Source of the DNA: Ulota crispa
Taxonomy: Eukaryota > Streptophyta > Bryopsida > Orthotrichales > Orthotrichaceae
Direction of reading: 5' to 3'
NCBI GenBank assembly: GCA_963920765.1
Contig: OY987247.1
Location: forward strand, 19,502,471 to 19,566,470
Length of the DNA stretch: 64,000 nucleotides
Positions 13,604-26,636 of the stretch are shown in pieces. Under the pieces are notes generated by a model. That model saw only the letters and a list, made by a program, of their open reading frames with translations. It had not been told where the DNA came from and did no database searches. The stretch's first letter is position 1, and every line of letters begins with the position of its first letter. The position numbers were made by a program, and so were the translations under genes.

Positions 13604-16600
13604 TGCATAGCGCTCTCAAATGTACTAGGGTGCATTCAAGTCGATATGGTTGCGTAGGTAAGGTACAATATAGTTGTTAGCATATGCAAATATGACTATT
13701 GATGGGAAACCTGTCTATAACAGGGCTACATGTGTTGCATATTCTGATGTAACCATTTTGCAGTACATTAATCACAATTGATTACATTAAAATGTTAACA
13801 TTCAAAAGATTGCTAATTAAGTCTTTGAAATTGACAACAATTGTACTACTGACTAATACATAAATACTTGTAGCCATCATTGGTAAAATTGAAAGAACCT
13901 ACTCAAAAGAGTCAAGGTAAATGGACAAGTGTAGTAGATTATATTTGTATGTTGGAAAATTGAAGTTCAATTGCATACATGATGTGATTCCAGGACGTCT
14001 TAAATTTTATCATCAACCTAATCATACAGTTACATTCATTACATAACCATTTCCTTCCCATCCTGCAAATTACTAATTCTCATAGGGACTGACTGTAGGG
14101 TGTAGACTGTTTTGAGTATAAGTGTATGGTGAAAGCTTAAGGGGATGACAATTCTGAAACCTAGTGACTTGTCACGTAGGTCAGTGCATTGTTTCTTGGT
14201 TTCCTCATTCCAAAACGCTGTCTCTTTATTAATGTTCACATTTTCCCAATTAAGGTAGCAACATCTATAAGCGTTGTGTCCCCATGCCCGTCACCTGACA
14301 GGGGCAAGGCTAATCAATAAAAACATAAATGGTTGTGGGTGAGTGAATGATGGTTATGGTTGATGAAATGATGGTTGTAGGTGACTAGCATGAGGTTTTG
14401 AGTACCTATCTCACTATTTAAGAACCAACAAGCCTTGTGATTAGCATCTCTTACACATGGTTCTTACAATTTCAGTGATTTTGGACTTTGAAAAATCTTT
14501 GTGAACAAATGCTTGCAGTTGGAACCTTGAAATTGATGCCAATATTTTTGGTTTCCATTTCCTAACTTATAGTAATTTTTTCAAAGTTAGTATATTGTTT
14601 TACCTACTCCAAAACCCTTATTTCCATGCTTATGGGTGCGCCTACTTTACTGGAACGTTAAATCAATTTGGATTTTGCCCAATTCAAAGTGACAAACTAC
14701 AAGATTTTATTGTTAATTTAGTAACATTTAATGAATGAAATGAAACTTTGAATTTTAGGGGGATTCATTGCACCAATTGCATTTCTCCTCAAAAAAATAA
14801 AGACTACAAATGACATTTCATATATATTAAATAGTCAATGTGACACTTTAGTGAACTAGAATCAGAGGTATTATATTAAAACATAGGAAAGTGCAGCTTT
14901 GAAATATACTTATCATGGATTTGATAATGACAAATTTGCATGGTTTTGGTAATTACACAATTCTGTGCAATCATGTCATGAATTCTAAATGTGGCACAAC
15001 TAATGTGGTTTAGGGTATTACTTAAGTAGTGAAATTTGAAGTACCAAACACCAGCAGTGACACTTGTAGTTCTATATCTGCTTTGTGATTCAATACATTG
15101 CATGTCACAACAAGCCAACAAACATTTGGGCAGAAAATGTGAAAAACATGTCTACATTTTGTGATGTAAACAACTTCTTGACAAATAAAAACTCCAATAT
15201 GTTTGTAAATGTTCTTTCCTAAGGTCTCCCCAATTAAAGTTACAAGGAATTTCAAGCTATTGAGTGACTTATAATTATAGGAACCTGCAACTTATTCAAT
15301 GCTACTTTAGCATAAAATTATTATGATAAGAAAGCCATATGAAATATTCATAACAACTCCAAATAAGTTGAAACTATTCCTAACTAAAAGTAGGGAGATC
15401 TTAGGAATAAAGTCTTAAAAACGGATTGGAACTACTATTTGTGAAAATGATGGTAATAGCACCCAATTTAAACCCCAATTCACATTTATTGCCCAAATGT
15501 TTGTTGGCTTATGATGGCATGCACTATTTAAATGTTCATCCAACAAGTACGGTATTTTCCAATAGTAATTGTAGTATTACGTTCAATGTGAAGTTGCTAT
15601 TAAAATTTCAAATTGAATTCCTTTTTTTTCATGTCATAACATATTATAGAGTATAATGTCTAAAATTTGTTTCCTGGTCTGTTCACGGACAATTATTACA
15701 ATTTTTTTGGTATTTGTCTTTTTAGTTTCAGTTGGTTATTATTCTAAAAAAATTATATTTTTGTACAAGATTCATAAATTCTTTTTTTAACTTCATTTAG
15801 TCCTTATATAGGATTTGAAGCTTTTGAAATGTCTTAATTCAAATGCGTACATAATTCTTTTGGTATTACCCAAGTGGTCTTACCTACATTTAACATAAAT
15901 GTGAAATTTTTGATTTTATCAGAATTTTAAGTGGTGGTAATAAAAACCGTTTTGGAGTACGATACATATTTGTTCTTTTAAATTGTTAATAGTTCCTTTC
16001 AATAGAAAAATGACGACACTTATTCTTTTGTGCAATCCTAATTTTTTTTGGACGCACCTATTGCAAAAATAATTGTTATGTACATTTGAAAGTCAAGTGG
16101 TTTGAAAAACAATACTGATGAGGTAATCTAATTTTTTGTATGCATTGAAATGAAATGTGCTTCTGGAGAGTAATATATAAGTCTGTACTCCGTGAGGATT
16201 AGACAAATCTACATGATAAGCGATGAGACTATTAGAGCTTATCAGTATTTGTAGTCTTTTTTGAAATTACCCAAGTTTCTACCTAAACAGTTCATTAAAA
16301 AGCGGGACTGTCTTTGAGCCAGAGTGTAAACACCCAAAGCCAATAATTGTTCTCATCACATTAATGAATTCATTTGTAATGGTTTACTAAGGTCATTTAA
16401 AAATTTGAGCTCTTATATGCACTAAAAATGTGCACGTAGTATTTCATGTACATGTATAATAGTATACTATATTCTAATCTATGTAGTACATTGCTCTATG
16501 CATGTTGATATTTATTTTCAGAAGTTTGTTTTGTCACCAATTTCACTTGTTTGAAATGATGTGATGTGAGAGCTGTTGAGATCATAGTCATAGAAATCTT

Positions 16601-17683
16601 TCTCCACTTGACTGCGGATTGACAGTACTGTCGTATCTTGTAACGTATGACCAATGCATAGCCATTTCACTATTAGCCTTTTGGACTTCTCACATGGTAA
16701 CCCATGTTAAAAAAATTATTCATGCTTTTTTTGATATCTAATATACAGCGCTATTGGATACTCTCATGTGTTGATCACATGCAATTGGTAGAATATAAAA
16801 TGCACTCGTGTATTATGTGGTGAATAGTATAATTGGTAGTGTTCATTAATGGTTCACTTAGAGTAGCTTGATATGAAATCTTCTGGCTTGTAATTGTAAT
16901 GTTCTATGTCTGTATATAAATATGTGATGAATTTTTTTGCATCATTCTTTGAAGTACTAAAAGTTGGTTGAAATGCCTAAACTATTTTCAATTAACTAAA
17001 AAACATATTTCAAATTCATAGTTGTTCAAGGATTGATTATATTAGTTTTAAGCAATGTATGAAGCGACTAATCCTGAAATTGTACTTCAGTTTTGGATCA
17101 TTTGTTTCAAAATACTCTTTCATATATATTCATGAATACCATGGTTGTCTTCCTTAACATGGCAACAGCTCAACAAACTCAACGTCATAGATAAACATGA
17201 GCCCTTCCATCCGTCTAGTAGAGTCAACTTCAATGTTGACTTTTAAACAAAGCACTTTTTGTTTTCAATCTTGACATATTAACGTTTCATTTCATTGAAG
17301 TATCTCAATTCAATATACCCTTATTAGATTCAACATTTTGGGTCATATTTAAAATAAAATTTAAAATTATCTTAGCTGTAAAATAGGGCCTTATTAGACA
17401 AGGTTGTCACTCATACTTGACAATTGTCATATGCAACATTAGACATTAGATAGACAACACGACGACCAAACTCTAAAATCTGTCCCACAAGACAATGCTA
17501 GTGAATGCACTATACCGTTGTACTTAACCCTTGCACTTCTTCTTTTACATTTGAATTCTTGATTGGTATTTACACTTCTTATCCATGGTATTATGTGATT
17601 GTAGAGAATAGGATGGTCACTGCTTAATTACAAAGTGTGACATGTGTATGACAGGGCAAGACTAAATAGAAGAAGACATAACA
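13604..17683. other. no recognisable gene
   Basis: The stretch is AT-rich, with frames below 85 codons that show no motif. It should contain the promoter of the minus-strand gene on its left and the 5' part of the CACTA element on its right. No CACTA-type left terminus matching the candidate right end near 23981 was found. Confidence 0.45.
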
Positions 17684-19383
17684 ATGTCAAATGCAGGACG
17701 CATTCTTGTTCTGGAAGAGGAGCTGGTTCTGTAGACAGAGCTAAAGGTTGCCAGCAAGCAAGGGATAGCTGTCTTTAGGTGCCCTTACAAGAACTGTCAT
17801 GGTGGAAAAAGGTATATCATTAACTCAATAAAACAGCATTTGCAAGTGCACAAGAGGGACCTTTTTCTCATGTATTCAATGATAGGTGGAGACTTGGAGA
17901 ATGGATACCCAGAGGAGGGGATGTGGGTTATTAGCACTAATGAAGATCCTAGCAATGCGACTGTGTTCTTGGACAGACACATACCCTTTGATTACGTCGA
18001 CCAACTTGACCCTTACCACAACATACAACAGCAATTGTATGATGCTCTTGACATAGGCGATAGGCTAAAGGAGGACAAGGCTACACATGATGAGGAGATC
18101 CGACAAGAAGATGCTCTTGATGTTGGTAGTGATGCTGTGGACACACTATACCGAGATGCTACTAGAGCTGTTTACAATAGAAAAAAAATTAGTGTAATAT
18201 CTGCAACCATCATGTTAATTAGTATGTCAATGGTGCATGGAATTAGCAACATGTTCATGAACAAGATTTTTAAGTACCTGTTGCAAGAGTTGCTGCCGTC
18301 AGAGAATTGTCTTCCAGAGAACCACTACAAGGCAAGAAAAATGACCAAGAAGCTAGGACTCAACTACAACGTCATTCATGCCTGTCCGGATGGTTGTGTT
18401 CTATTTTGTAGAGCTTTAGAGAGGTTGACATGTTGCCCTAATGCATCGTGTGGGAAGCCCAGGTATGTTAGAGGATCACCTGTCATTTTGACGCGAGTCG
18501 TGCGTCACTTTCCCTTAATCCCACGCTTGATACGCATGTACCAAAGTCTTGCAGTAGCTGAGCTCCGGCATTTCCATTGAAACAAAGCAAACCATGAAAT
18601 CAACGTTATGAAATCAGTAGCAAATAGTCCTGCATGGAAACACGTAGAGGATGTTGTGGATAGAAGTTTTGGTGATGATATCAAAAATGTTAGACTAGGT
18701 ATGTCTCTTGATGGAGTGAACCTTTTTAAGCATAATAGCACTAATCACTCAACATGGCCTGTTCTTATTTTAATATACAATTTGCCACTTTACCTAGTAA
18801 CTAAGAAGTTCTTCTTACAACTTAGTATTCTAGTCTCTAGTAAGTTGTCTCCAACAAATGAAAATATAATTGTTTTCATTGAATCCTTAATTGATGAATT
18901 GAAAACACTCTAGATGGGGGTTGAGGCTCAAGACTTTTCTAGAAATCTTGGGTCAAGGAGATTCACATTGAGGGGCATCCTACTATGGACAATCTCATAT
19001 GACCCCGCTTACGGCATGTTTTTAGGACTTTGCACACATGGGTACAAAGGTTGTGCAATTTTGGTCCAATGACGGAAGCTAGATCTGCCACATCTAGTGA
19101 CAAACTTGATTCACAGAGGAAAGCAATAGGAAGGAAACTAGTGTATTGTGGAAATAGGAGGTGGACAAGAATTAGTCATCCTTACCGACGAGATGGGTAG
19201 TTTGAAGGTGGAATAGAAAAAAGGGGACCACCAACATAAATTACAGCGGCGACGGCTCAAGAGTATGGTAAAGAACGTGACACGTACAGATTTAACAAGG
19301 AAAGACGTAAAGCTGACAACGACCCAGTCCATATACATGGTGTGAAATGTACAACAGCTCTTCAAGGATTGCTGTATTGGACA
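17684..19383 (+). pseudogene. CACTA transposase exon 1 (zinc-finger and transposase_21 region)
   Basis: The exon runs in one frame from the ATG at 17684 to about 19.04 kb and then shifts frame. Three stops are seen in that first part. Family signatures are MIGGDLENGYPEEGMW, HACPDGCVLFCRALE with a nearby CC..C cluster, VVRHFPLIPRLIRMYQS, and RGILLWTISYDPAYGMFLG. After the shift the sequence resumes with KLVYCGNRRWTRISHPYRR, the usual continuation in this family. The exon ends at the donor ACA|GTAAGT. Confidence 0.88.
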
Positions 19384-20206
19384 GTAAGTTCTCTCAATAG
19401 ACATGTTTGCAGGAGTACGTAGTGAATTATCTTGTGTTCATAGGAAATTTTCTTGTTTTGCATTACATGTTTAAGCCGAAAATGCAGTAGTTTGCTTACA
19501 CGATGAATACATGTTCTTCCATGCTTAAGTGTAAGAGTATGTGAATTGTTTCTCATTGTATAGAAGAAATACATAGGACTATGAATTGTTGTGCATCCAT
19601 AAATGATAGATGACACAATGATATTGTATGTCAAAGTTGTTGTAGATATGTCTTAGAGAGTGTTTGTATGCATTTTATGAAATTAAGGTAATTAGGGTAT
19701 TATGGAGTTTGTCAATTTTTAACTATTCACAAATCAATATAAAGTTAGGGTAGCAGGATGGGTATTGTTTTATATATGAATATGAAAAATCTATAAAAGG
19801 AAAAAATACTAATTGACTTTGCCAATATTGGAAGGTCGATTTGTTGATACATGGTTTGTGCATCTCTAGTTTTGACTTGTTACAATAATTCCAAAATATT
19901 CATTTGTCAGAATAGAGCCTAAAGATTCAGGGATACAAATAATAAGTAATCAAAATGGATGAGATCCAACGTAATCCCAAGAGCAATTCATGTAGGTTTC
20001 TTTGTTATTAATTCTCACACATGTGGATTTCTATGGACGTATTGAGTAACATGTCATTGTTGAATGTATACTTTGTCATGTATAATATTATATGGTATAA
20101 TGCTGAAGAGCACGTGAACTGTTGAGAACTTGTAGACAGTATAAACATCAATCAAAATTTGAATATGTTGGTTATTTAATTTTAAAGGTTTGTGTTCTGA
20201 ATGCAG

Positions 20207-20560
20207 AAGCTACTTATCCAGCATTTGTTGGACCCAATGCAGTGTGAAAATAACATTTGTGAGAATTTAACTAAAACCATTTGGAGAATGAAAGATTCAA
20301 TTGGAAGTCCTCAAGACATGGAGAACTTGAGAATACGTCAGGAGTTATGGATGGATAGCACTGGAAATGGACGACAGGTCAATCGTCTCCCAGAAGCACC
20401 GTATATTTTGAAGCCATCCAAAAAGACGTTGATTATGGGAATAATGAAGGCATTAAAGACACAAGCCAACTTTGTTGCTAGAATACACAAATGCTTAGAT
20501 GAGGGGAAGCTCCGGAATTTGAAGTCACACAACTTTCACGTCCTCATGCAACAGATAAGT
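20207..20560 (+). pseudogene. CACTA transposase exon 2 (start of DUF4218)
   Basis: The exon begins after an acceptor (GAATGCAG) and carries HLLDPMQCENNICENLTKT, a diverged form of the family's DVMHxEKNxxE motif. It continues to LKSHNFHVLMQQ, the usual pre-intron motif. The donor after it now reads CAG|ATAAGT, so the 5' splice site itself looks mutated. Confidence 0.88.
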
Positions 20561-20796
20561 TCTTGCAATTCACCTTCTGGATACACTATGGAATATAGAG
20601 ATGGAAGTTGAATGTGAATGTGTGTGACATTAAGGAATGGGAGCGATTGATTAGTGTGTTTTGTGTTACTCTAGAATAGCTTTCTTGTTAAACCTTCATG
20701 GAAGCTAGAATTGTTTGTATTCATATGATGTAGAATTTGTAGATTGACCAACATATGTAATTGTCATTGGCACTTATGTATGAATGTGTTTGACAG

Positions 20797-21347
20797 GTGC
20801 TTCTCCATGCCGTTTGGAACGTTTTGCAAGAGGATGTCTAAAAGGCCGTTATGAAATTGAGCAAAGTATTTTGAAGGTTGTGTAAAAGGGAAGTATCAAT
20901 TTTTGAATGCAATTTGGACATGACCAACATTACAAATGCGTTGTGTTTATTAGAGAGAGTCTTCCCACCTACCTTCATGGACATGATGACATATTTGATA
21001 ATATATTTGGTAGAGGAATTGTACGTTTGCGGACTGGTCCACACACGGTGGATGTACCCAATGGAAAGGTACATGAAGACGCTGAAAGACTATGTCCGCA
21101 CTTATGCCAGGCCAGAAGCTAGCATGGCAGAAGGATATGCAATGTCAGAGATGTTGGGTTTCTGCACAAAATACTTGCATAGATTCCAAGGAAGTTCTTG
21201 AAGAGTATGGGATGAGGAAGAAGAACCAAGAATGAAGGATGAAGAACCACAAGGAGATGGTTTCAAGCGGCCCATGTCTAAGGAGTTCCTCCTCTGGGCA
21301 CATAAGTTTGTATTGTCAAACTCTTTAGATTTGGAGACGTGGCAAAT
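20797..21347 (+). pseudogene. CACTA transposase exon 3 (rest of DUF4218)
   Basis: After the acceptor TTGACAG the frame reads VLLHAVWNVLQEDV and then, past two stops, LCLLERVFPPTFMDMMTYL, HTRWMYPMERYMKTLKDYV and ARPEASMAEGYAMSEMLGFC. These are strong DUF4218 signatures. The C-terminal part has the acidic DEEEEP segment and LWAHKFVLSNSLDLETWQ. It ends at the donor AAAT|GTAAGT. Confidence 0.92.
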
Positions 21348-21651
21348 GTAAGTACTTTTTGTTGGAACTGCAGTGGACAGAGTACCCTTTCCCAAAAATT
21401 ATTACAATGTGACATGAGGTTCATGCCTACTATAAGTTCATTTATTGTAGTGTGTGGTAATTTTCTTGAAAATAATTGGGTATGGCATGTGAAACAGATA
21501 TTGAGTTTCAAGTGTAATGACATAGTACGGTGCATAGAGTTGTACATTTGTGTGTCCATACATTTATTAGCAAAATTGAAGCATGATAGATGGAGATAAA
21601 TCTATTAATTTATTTTTGTTATGTCTTGGGTGCCATTAATAGGGGTGACAG

Positions 21652-22408
21652 GAGGTATATTGAAGCATGTGAGGAAAGACAAGAACAGCGTCTAAGGTAT
21701 ACTCAATCCATACGGGTTGGCACCTCCATAAATCGTCCAATATCTTATCTTGATGAATGTAGTGTCCTTTCCAAATTTTACATGTGGCTGCTAGAAGAAG
21801 TTTCAAAGGAGGTGGACGGACCTGTGAACGTAGAAGAGGACATTGTCAAACCATTGAACATGCCAGAAAGCATTGCAACATCTTCTAGAACCATGTTTGC
21901 ACACGGTATGCACCTTGGAGTGAAGGGCACAAAGGAGGATAAGATCACAGCAAACAGTGGTGTTGCTGCGTCAATTTGGGTATGGAAAAATAGAAGGGGC
22001 AATAATCTGGGTGGCTATTGGAAAGGTGAGGAGTTTGTGGGCAGCATTGAAGAAATTCTGGAATTGGACTATCGCAGTCACTATGTGATTGTGCTAGTAT
22101 GTGATTGGATACTCGCAAAAGCCAACAGCACCAATGCAAATGTTATTAGAGACAAATATGGATTCACGTTGGCAAATTGTAGTGCATGTATTCCTTTGGG
22201 GCGACAATCGTTTGCTTTTCCTACCCAATGCCAGCAAGTATATTTCTCAAAAGATGCTGAGAGACGATAAAGTAATGGAACAAGTTGGAAAGTTGTTTGC
22301 TGGGCTGAAGTGTGGGGACGCCGTGGGGACTCAATGGCAACAAGGCCTACTCTAGAAATGTTGAGCCTAGGAAGGGATGAAGACTTTGAGGGCCTTTGGG
22401 TACTTTGA
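21652..22408 (+). pseudogene. CACTA transposase exon 4 (DUF4216 region)
   Basis: This is the longest intact stretch of the element, about 205 codons before its first stop. It contains HGMHLGVKGTKEDKITANSG, NSGVAASIW, a segment with ILELDYRSHYVIVLVCDW, and AFPTQCQQVYFSKDAE, all matching the DUF4216 pattern of CACTA proteins. One stop lies before the tail GTSWKVVCWAEVWGRRGD. The frame closes with TGA at 22406-22408. Confidence 0.9.
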
Positions 22409-23970
22409 GGTATTATTAAAGCAGAGGATATACTGATGAGCCTTATCATAGGTGAAATAATTGTAGAGGAAATTGCTTGATTGGTTGGTATTTGTTGTCA
22501 ATGTTCACCCGTTATTAGCATGTTGTAAAAGCCGCGGATGTACATAAGTAACACATAATAAGGCGTATGAGTAGCATAAGTCCTTGGCAAAAATAGGTAC
22601 TTCAAATCTAGTAATGATCATACTAGCAGCGTATGTTTAAGTGGATGAAGGGTAAGAAGATAGCTATTTGGAGAGCTATATAGGCTCAGATAAAAGCTAG
22701 TGTATAGGAAGAGTGACTGTGAAGATGCAAAGATTATGTTCACACCCATTTGTGCATAAGGTTGGAGTTACACATGTGTCGTAGACTAAGAAATAGGTGA
22801 TTTCTACTATGTTGTATGTTGTAACGTCTAAGAAGTTCTTGTACTAAATGTTAGTTTTAGGTCTGCTCTGTGGGAACTATGATGTCAATGAAAGTGAGTC
22901 ATGGTGCCACATTAATGAGTGAATTAGGTCACTTGTGAGAATTTCCTTATGTGTGATGGGCTGCATTTTTTGCAATGAAGCACATACACTCAGATGTTCA
23001 AATGTTTGAAGATGGCAAAGAAAGAAATCCATTGTCTTCTGAATAAGCGTTTGGAAGTGTATGTTAGTTATGCAATATTACTTTGTTAAATCTTGTGGAT
23101 CAACCAAATTGTAATCCAATGTGAATGACAGTTACATTTTACATAAAGCATAATGACAAAGGTAGTGTTTGTTGTGAATATAGTAGGGAATGGATGTGGC
23201 AATGCTGCAACAAAACATACAAAGAGTTGAAATGATAAATATAAAATTATGAGAAAGCCTGTCGCATTTGATGGAATAGTAATTGATACTTCATTGAAAT
23301 GAATAGACTTTGTCTACAATTATTATGCTGAAAATGTTTCATAGTGTACTCAGAGTCCATTGAAAAACCAGTTGACAATCAATTTAGGAGAAATCACTAA
23401 TTGTTTTGGTTATAATCATAGATTTCATAGATTAATAGGTCACCAAAGTTCCCTTCTAGAGATGTGCATGTCATTGTAACCCTAAATTAGGTAGACGTAA
23501 AAGGCAGATGTAGGTGAACAAATTTGAAGTTCCCCATCCCTGCCAAGCAGCACACAGCCGTACAACAAGGACGCCAAGCTGTGCAACAAGTAGCCCGTTC
23601 TCAAAAACCATAAGGACACGACTTTTACGCTACAACAGCTAACCACTTTTACATGAAGTTCCTATTAGAAATGAACTAAAGTAATAACGTGGTAATTTTG
23701 GGTGTCGAGACCTTCATAGGTAGTCATCATTTGCCGATAGAACATGTGGCGCACGATACTATGCATGAACTGCCGTGACAATTGCAACGCTATCAAAAGC
23801 TATGAAACAAAATTAGATGAAAACAAAACACGTTCATAACTTGAACACATCAAATGAGGTGTTCATTACATTTTAATGTTAACGCAACTTTGTTTACTCA
23901 ATTGGAAAAACCCGTTATGAATATCTAGAATGTCAATAGACAAAGACGTCACGCAAATGGCAACGCATGT
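22409..23970. other. 3' flank of CACTA element 1, no gene seen
   Basis: The stretch contains no open frame of note. It probably includes the untranslated and subterminal part of element 1. The last few hundred bases contain repeated AACGCA and ACGCAA words, which would fit a subterminal repeat region. Confidence 0.4.
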
Positions 23971-23981
23971 TTCTACTAGTG
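23969..23981. repeat. possible CACTA right terminus
   Basis: The word TTTCTACTAGTG is the complement of the CACTAGTAGAAA terminus seen on the MITEs in this window. It lies 1.57 kb past the transposase stop on the expected side. The left partner was not found, so the element is truncated or its left end has diverged. Confidence 0.4.
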
Positions 23982-25137
23982 TGTGATGTTTGAAGGGATG
24001 CTACAAGCTGAGTCATTGTTGCCTCCATAGCAGACGTCCTCTTGCTAAGGTTGTTGATGTTCCTCAAGAAATTGCCACTAGATCTGCGTCGCTTTTATTT
24101 GATGCAATTGTACTCTCTGGATACCTCTTCTATGATTTTTGACTCAAAAAATGTGCAATGATGGAGTGAACTCTAGCAAATTAATGTAGACAACCATGAC
24201 AAATGAATGCCAGTTTCTACGGCAAGAAAATCAAGCTTGGCTTCATATAAGCATCAAAGACACCTATGTAAAATACATAATGCCATAACATCAAACTATA
24301 TACGCATGAATGCCTAAAATTGATATGAGCGCCAATTGTTGCATATGCCACTAGTAACAACAGCAATCATATTCAACCTGCAATATTTGCAAATTTCATT
24401 AGAAACTTCATAATGTTTGCAATTAAATGATCAAGCAAACACGTGTTTCCAAGAGCATTAAAGAAATGTTCACGAGCTTCAGAATTACTGCATCATGCTA
24501 GGTATTCAATAGCACTTTCTTAGAGCCCTTTCCTTTAGATATAGAGCGCTTGCAATTGCACTGCCTACACGCTTGCTTTGTTGCCTAAAGGAAAATTAGA
24601 GTGTCTCACCATACATCTAACACCTCTCGTAGTTTAGGCAACTTCTTATCAATGAGGTTAATGAGCTTCTATCTTTGGCTTATCAAAACCTTGGTCATTC
24701 TTGGCCCAACCACTTCTCACTAATCTTCCTCCTTTTTCCTTTGACATCCCATAGTGTTCACACACCACACATAATGAAAACCACGTCTTGTAAAATGCCA
24801 TTAAAAGCAATGTTGCAAGTGCTTATGTCAACTGCTACGTTGTTGTAAACATTAAACTGTGTCTAACACCAACCCCCAGTGCCGTGGCATTGCTTGAAAC
24901 ACACATAGTTTTTGACCAACTATAAGTAAATATATTTGCATTAGGATATAAGTGCCTATAACTATGCATAGTGGAGCAATGCATACTTAATATTCATTAA
25001 GCAAAAATGTCATACTATTTCATTTTTGGTTCATATGAAAGTCACTATGAACTTAATGATGTCTATAATATATAAGGAATTCAAATATGTATAAAGGAAA
25101 CTAACACTCTCTACAATTGTTGCAAATACATACATAC

Positions 25138-25450
25138 CTGATTATAAACGCTTGTAGAATTGCTCTTTTTCATGTGCTAGCAAAGATTTCCAATTGTAAC
25201 TAGGATCTAGGTCTCTTGCTAGGAGTTTTACATCACACTCTAGTGTGGGGACCATAGCCTCATATGGCGCTTTGTGCGCATCCACAATTAGAGGGTTCTT
25301 TTGCTCATTCCATCATTGCTAATACCTATGGGAAGGCTCCTTTCCTCTGCAAAAATCTTGTGGCTCTTGACGTTGCTCCATAGCCACAACATTGTCATTG
25401 GTTTTGACTTTGTCTTTGTTTTCATTTGAGGAGTCACTTGGCACGCTACT
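25138..25450 (-). pseudogene. exon of family X, copy B
   Basis: Between a plausible acceptor (GCATTGTAG) and a clear donor (CAG|GTATGT), the minus strand reads an acidic and polar segment. It is followed by VPTLECDVKLLARDLDPSYN, which aligns with the VEPLFCVDIALFAKDLDPS patch of copy A. Two or three stops interrupt it. The exon is the best evidence that a second, more decayed copy of the same unknown gene lies here in the same orientation, with other pieces probably at 24.0-24.6 and 26.2-26.5 kb. Confidence 0.5.
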
Positions 25451-26161
25451 ACAATGCACTACTTCATACCATCTCCATGTTAGTATGGACGCAGCCATGT
25501 CACTGGGACGTGTAAATTAACATCCTACTTGTAAGAAACACAAAATGTACATTAATTTAGACATGAATTAGTTCCATATACGTTCTCCATTCTCTTATTG
25601 ACTGTCACAATTAGTTGATGCATTCACATTATAACATACAACTTTGCTGTATATGAGATCAAGCGCCTCCAAGTTTGCGCTCTGTCCTTTATGACTTGAA
25701 AGCAAGAAACCTTTACATGTAAAAACAATGACAATATAGCAATCCAAGTTAGTAACACATTTAAAAAAAAACACATCCACATACCTACTCTACTTGTGGC
25801 AATTTAAATCTTTAAATAGCAAGTTAAACATAGAATACAAATGCATATGACTGTTATGACAAAAAAAATTTGAAAAATTCATCATCAACATCATCATCAC
25901 TTGATGTTTGCTTGATTTGACACTTGTTTTGGCATCAATAGTCAATACCATAACTACAATACAGTAGGCACTAAACACTACATTTGACAAAATTGAAGTG
26001 TGTAGCGCAACATCAACTTTAACATCCAGCCAGCACTTTGACATCAGCTTTTGCATACACAAAATGTAGTTTGCAATGAGCAAAACTTAAAATGATTTTA
26101 ACTCAAACCAAAGTTGCTGATTGGGACAACATTGTGTAAAATTTCACTTAGGGTTCTCCTC

Positions 26162-26480
26162 TTAAGTGTGTGTCAGGTCCTTCATTTGCTTTGTAGATCT
26201 TGCCCCCTCTAGATCTCTCCGTCTTCTCTCCTTCATTGGCAAATTTGCCATGCCCTTGCCACTAGTGCTTGCTTGTTTGACTTGGACTACTTTGCTATTT
26301 CTCTCTCCATTTTTCCATGCCCGAATTGCAGGAGTGTCTTGAAAGTTGACTTTCTTGGAACTATCCGTGGAGCTGCTGATCTCAACTTGATGCAACACTG
26401 AACGCGCCCCTTTTTCTCTTCAAATTTACCCATCTTTGCATGCCAAAGAGTCCAATGATGGAATCATCTATCAATATCCT
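26162..26480 (-). pseudogene. possible 5' exon of family X copy B
   Basis: An open frame of 78 codons codes for a polar, basic segment with QASTSGKGMANLP and MKERRRRDLEGARS, ending in a stop. The composition looks like real disordered protein rather than random translation. Its link to the exon at 25.1-25.4 kb rests only on strand and spacing. The gene on this strand would run leftwards. Confidence 0.35.
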
Positions 26481-26636
26481 ACACGCAAGACAAATGTCAT
26501 CCTTGACATTGACTAACATCATCTCAACGTCAAAATATATGTGTCAACAACAATCTCTATCAACATTAAGCAACAACATAGTGCATGTCTAAAGTGGCAG
26601 CAACAATTGGATTAGTCCAAAGCGGAATGACTACTA

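Larger units (their letters stand above)
17684..22408 (+). mobile_element. CACTA (En/Spm) transposase gene, element 1, decayed
   Basis: This is a TNP2-type transposase gene read over four exons, about 17684-19383, 20207-20560, 20797-21347 and 21652-22408, with GT-AG style borders. The start is the ATG of MSNAGRILVLEEELVL. In order come a transposase-associated zinc-finger-like segment (CPYKNCHGGKRY, then HLQVHKRD), the pre-catalytic region with LLPSENCLPENHYKARK, a transposase_21 part (NVRLGMSLDGVNLF, STWPVLILIYNLP), DUF4218 and DUF4216. The known role of the family is cut-and-paste transposition at CACTA termini. About ten in-frame stops and at least one frameshift near 19.04 kb make it non-functional. 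The domain order and intron positions fit plant CACTA elements well. Confidence 0.92.
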
